From G963668605 sp963668605 (GTDB lineage: Bacteria; Acidobacteriota; Terriglobia; Bryobacterales; Bryobacteraceae): 64,000 nucleotides of DNA. The notes beneath the pieces were generated by a model. That model had not been told where the DNA came from. It saw nothing but the letters and a program-made list of their open reading frames with translations, and ran no database searches. The DNA lies in assembly GCA_963668605.1 (NCBI GenBank), contig OY764903.1, positions 1,116,001 to 1,180,000 on the forward strand, in the 5' to 3' direction. Of this stretch, positions 62,508-64,000 are shown in pieces (position 1 is the first letter of the stretch; every line of letters starts with the position of its first letter). The position numbers were made by a program, and so were the translations under genes.

Positions 62508-64000
62508 ATGTCGCCGGCTGAAGCCCATCCCAGTACCGGATTACCGGCGCTTGACAGCATTCTCGAAGGTTTGATTGCCGGCGACAACGTCGTCTGGCAG
62601 GTCGGCTCCATCGAGGATTACCTGCCCTTTGTACGCCCCTATTGCGAGGAAGCGCTGCGGCGGGGCCGCAAGCTCATTTACTTTCATTTCGAGCGCCACG
62701 ATCAGTTGATCGCTCCGGACCCGCGCGTGGAAACCCACCGCTTGGACCCGGCCGCTGGCTTCGAAACACTAACGGCGGAGATTCATCGCGTCATCGCACG
62801 TGCCGGCCGCGGCGCCTTTTACCTGTTCGACTGCCTCTCTGATCTGGCTGCGGATTGGTACAGCGATATGATGGTGGGTAACTTCTTCAAGGTCACCTGT
62901 CCATACCTGCGCGAGCTTGACACAATCGCCTACTTCGCACTGTTGCGAAGGCGTCATTCGTACCGCACAGTAGCCGCCATCCGAGACACAACGCAGCTCC
63001 TGCTGGACGTTCACCGCCATGAGGGTACGCTCTATGTCCATCCCCTCAAAGTTTTCGAGCGCTATTCGCCAACGATGTATCTGCCGCACGTCTGGCACGG
63101 CGACACCTTCCAGCCGGTGACGGAAAGCGCCACCATCTCCGGCATCTATGAGGCCCTGACGCGCGACCGCTCGGGGAGAGAAACAGACCGCTTCGACCTT
63201 TGGGATCGCACGTTCCGGGCGGCGCAGGAGACGCTTGACGCTGTCAGGCGCGGCGAGCGGAAGCCGGAGGCAACGCAGGAGACCGTCCGGCAGTTGCTGC
63301 ACATGGTTATCAGTCGCAACGAGCGCATGCTGGAGCTGGCCGAACGCTACCTGACCATCGAGGAACTGCTGGCCGTGCGTTATCGCATGATCGGCACCGG
63401 CCTTGTCGGCGGGAAGGCGACCGGGATGCTGGTTGCCCGCGCGATCCTGCGGCGCGCAGCAGGACGCTGGCAGGAAATCCTCGAACCGCACGATTCCTTC
63501 TTCGTGGGTTCCGACGTTTTTTATTCGTACCTCGTCAGCAACGGCTGTTGGCGCACGCGACAGAAACAGCGCGACAGTGCGAGGTTCCTCGACGACGTGG
63601 ATCGCGCCCAGGAGCAGATGCTCAGCGGTTCGTTCCCGGAGTTCGTGCGCGACCAGTTTGCGGAGATGCTGGACTACTTCGGTCAGGCCCCGATCGTCGT
63701 GCGCTCATCCAGTCTGCTCGAGGACAGCTTCGGGAACGCCTTTGCGGGCAAGTACGAGAGCGTTTTCTGCACCAACCAGGGCTCGCCGCAAGAGCGCCTT
63801 GAGGCGTTTCTCGCGGCAGTGCGCCATATCTACGCTAGCGCCATGGGGCGCGACGCCCTGCTCTATCGCGCCCAACGCGGCCTGCTCGACCGCGACGAAC
63901 AAATGGCGCTCCTCGTTCAGCGCGTATCGGGGGCAGCGTACGGCCGCCTTTTCTTCCCGCAAGTTGCCGGCGTAGGGCTGTCGTTCAACCCATTTGCCTG
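62508..64000 (+). CDS. PEP/pyruvate-binding-domain protein with KaiC-like N-terminus (truncated by window end)
   Basis: 497 residues are visible from ATG 62508; GAGGTG lies 7 bases upstream. The first about 200 residues look like a RecA/KaiC-type domain (STGLPALDSILEGLIAGDNVVW) but lack a Walker A GKT/S; the place reads QVGSIEDYLPFVRPY. Residues about 215-290 are a helical linker. From about 290 the PPDK_N fold starts: YRMIGTGLVGGKATGMLVAR, IVVRSSSLLEDSFGNAFAGKYESVFC, then LVQRVSGAAYGRLFFP to the window edge. It follows the 989-aa protein by 91 bases, and the two share the RSS-LLEDS core, so they are paralogous in that domain. The C-terminus is outside the window. Confidence 0.85.
   Translation, partial: MSPAEAHPSTGLPALDSILEGLIAGDNVVWQVGSIEDYLPFVRPYCEEALRRGRKLIYFHFERHDQLIAPDPRVETHRLDPAAGFETLTAEIHRVIARAGRGAFYLFDCLSDLAADWYSDMMVGNFFKVTCPYLRELDTIAYFALLRRRHSYRTVAAIRDTTQLLLDVHRHEGTLYVHPLKVFERYSPTMYLPHVWHGDTFQPVTESATISGIYEALTRDRSGRETDRFDLWDRTFRAAQETLDAVRRGERKPEATQETVRQLLHMVISRNERMLELAERYLTIEELLAVRYRMIGTGLVGGKATGMLVARAILRRAAGRWQEILEPHDSFFVGSDVFYSYLVSNGCWRTRQKQRDSARFLDDVDRAQEQMLSGSFPEFVRDQFAEMLDYFGQAPIVVRSSSLLEDSFGNAFAGKYESVFCTNQGSPQERLEAFLAAVRHIYASAMGRDALLYRAQRGLLDRDEQMALLVQRVSGAAYGRLFFPQVAGVGLSFNPFA

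Noticed and set aside
1..64000. CRISPR array, rRNA, prophage or integrative element
   Set aside because: No regular spaced repeats, rRNA segments, structural phage genes or tRNA-end duplications seen; the tRNA-Arg 3' end has no repeated copy noticed in the window.

Overview
The window is high-GC bacterial DNA that most resembles the Acidobacteriota, probably the Solibacter/Bryobacter side (inference). The signs are an Oar-type TonB-receptor C-terminus, a protein with the Solibacter-type TIGR03437 domain, many Tat-signal Gfo/Idh/MocA oxidoreductases and type I sulfatases, DUF3604 proteins, and a Ser/Thr kinase fused to TPR repeats. No phage, plasmid or CRISPR locus is visible. Mobile-element traces are limited to one truncated transposase/integrase. 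There is one tRNA gene, tRNA-Arg(UCG).

Layout. 1-4.7 kb: end of a TonB-type receptor, a large propeller-DUF3604 protein, a transposase remnant and a TIGR03437 protein. 4.9-9.6 kb: a membrane hybrid histidine kinase with two receiver domains, the tRNA and a CYTH enzyme. 9.7-16.5 kb: a small membrane protein closed by a good terminator, then a tight MoxR / DUF58 / VWA operon whose last gene looks like a fusion of two usually separate proteins. 16.5-23.6 kb: a sulfatase, a Gfo/Idh/MocA protein, a BNR-repeat protein translationally coupled to a MoaD/ThiS-like protein, and a GH5-like hydrolase coupled to a beta-decarboxylating dehydrogenase. 23.9-35.9 kb: AI-2E-type transporter, a small conserved-looking protein, a stress-type glycine-rich protein behind a near-consensus sigma-54 promoter, and a 2869-aa cyclic beta-glucan synthase. 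36-53 kb: a catabolic/secretory island of sugar isomerase-like TIM barrels, a bicupin, an esterase, a sulfatase, a second DUF3604 protein, three Gfo/Idh/MocA proteins, a glycosidase-like protein and a sulfite-oxidase-like molybdoenzyme. 53-57 kb: a small unknown protein behind a TPR Ser/Thr kinase. 57.9-64 kb: NADP-type glutamate dehydrogenase followed by two large PEP/pyruvate-binding-domain proteins with sensory N-termini; the second runs off the window.

How the genes may work together. Many products of the 16-53 kb stretch carry Tat or Sec signals, so the reactions probably take place outside the cytoplasm: sulfatases, glycosidases, dehydrogenases and isomerases acting on sulfated or modified sugars, with TonB receptors for uptake. 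This is inference from families and neighbourhood; no substrate can be read from sequence. The 25-36 kb block looks like an envelope/osmotic stress unit. The most unusual material is the pair of PEP/pyruvate-binding sensor-like proteins after gdhA, the BNR/ubiquitin-fold pair, the kinase plus small-protein pair, and the VWA fusion.
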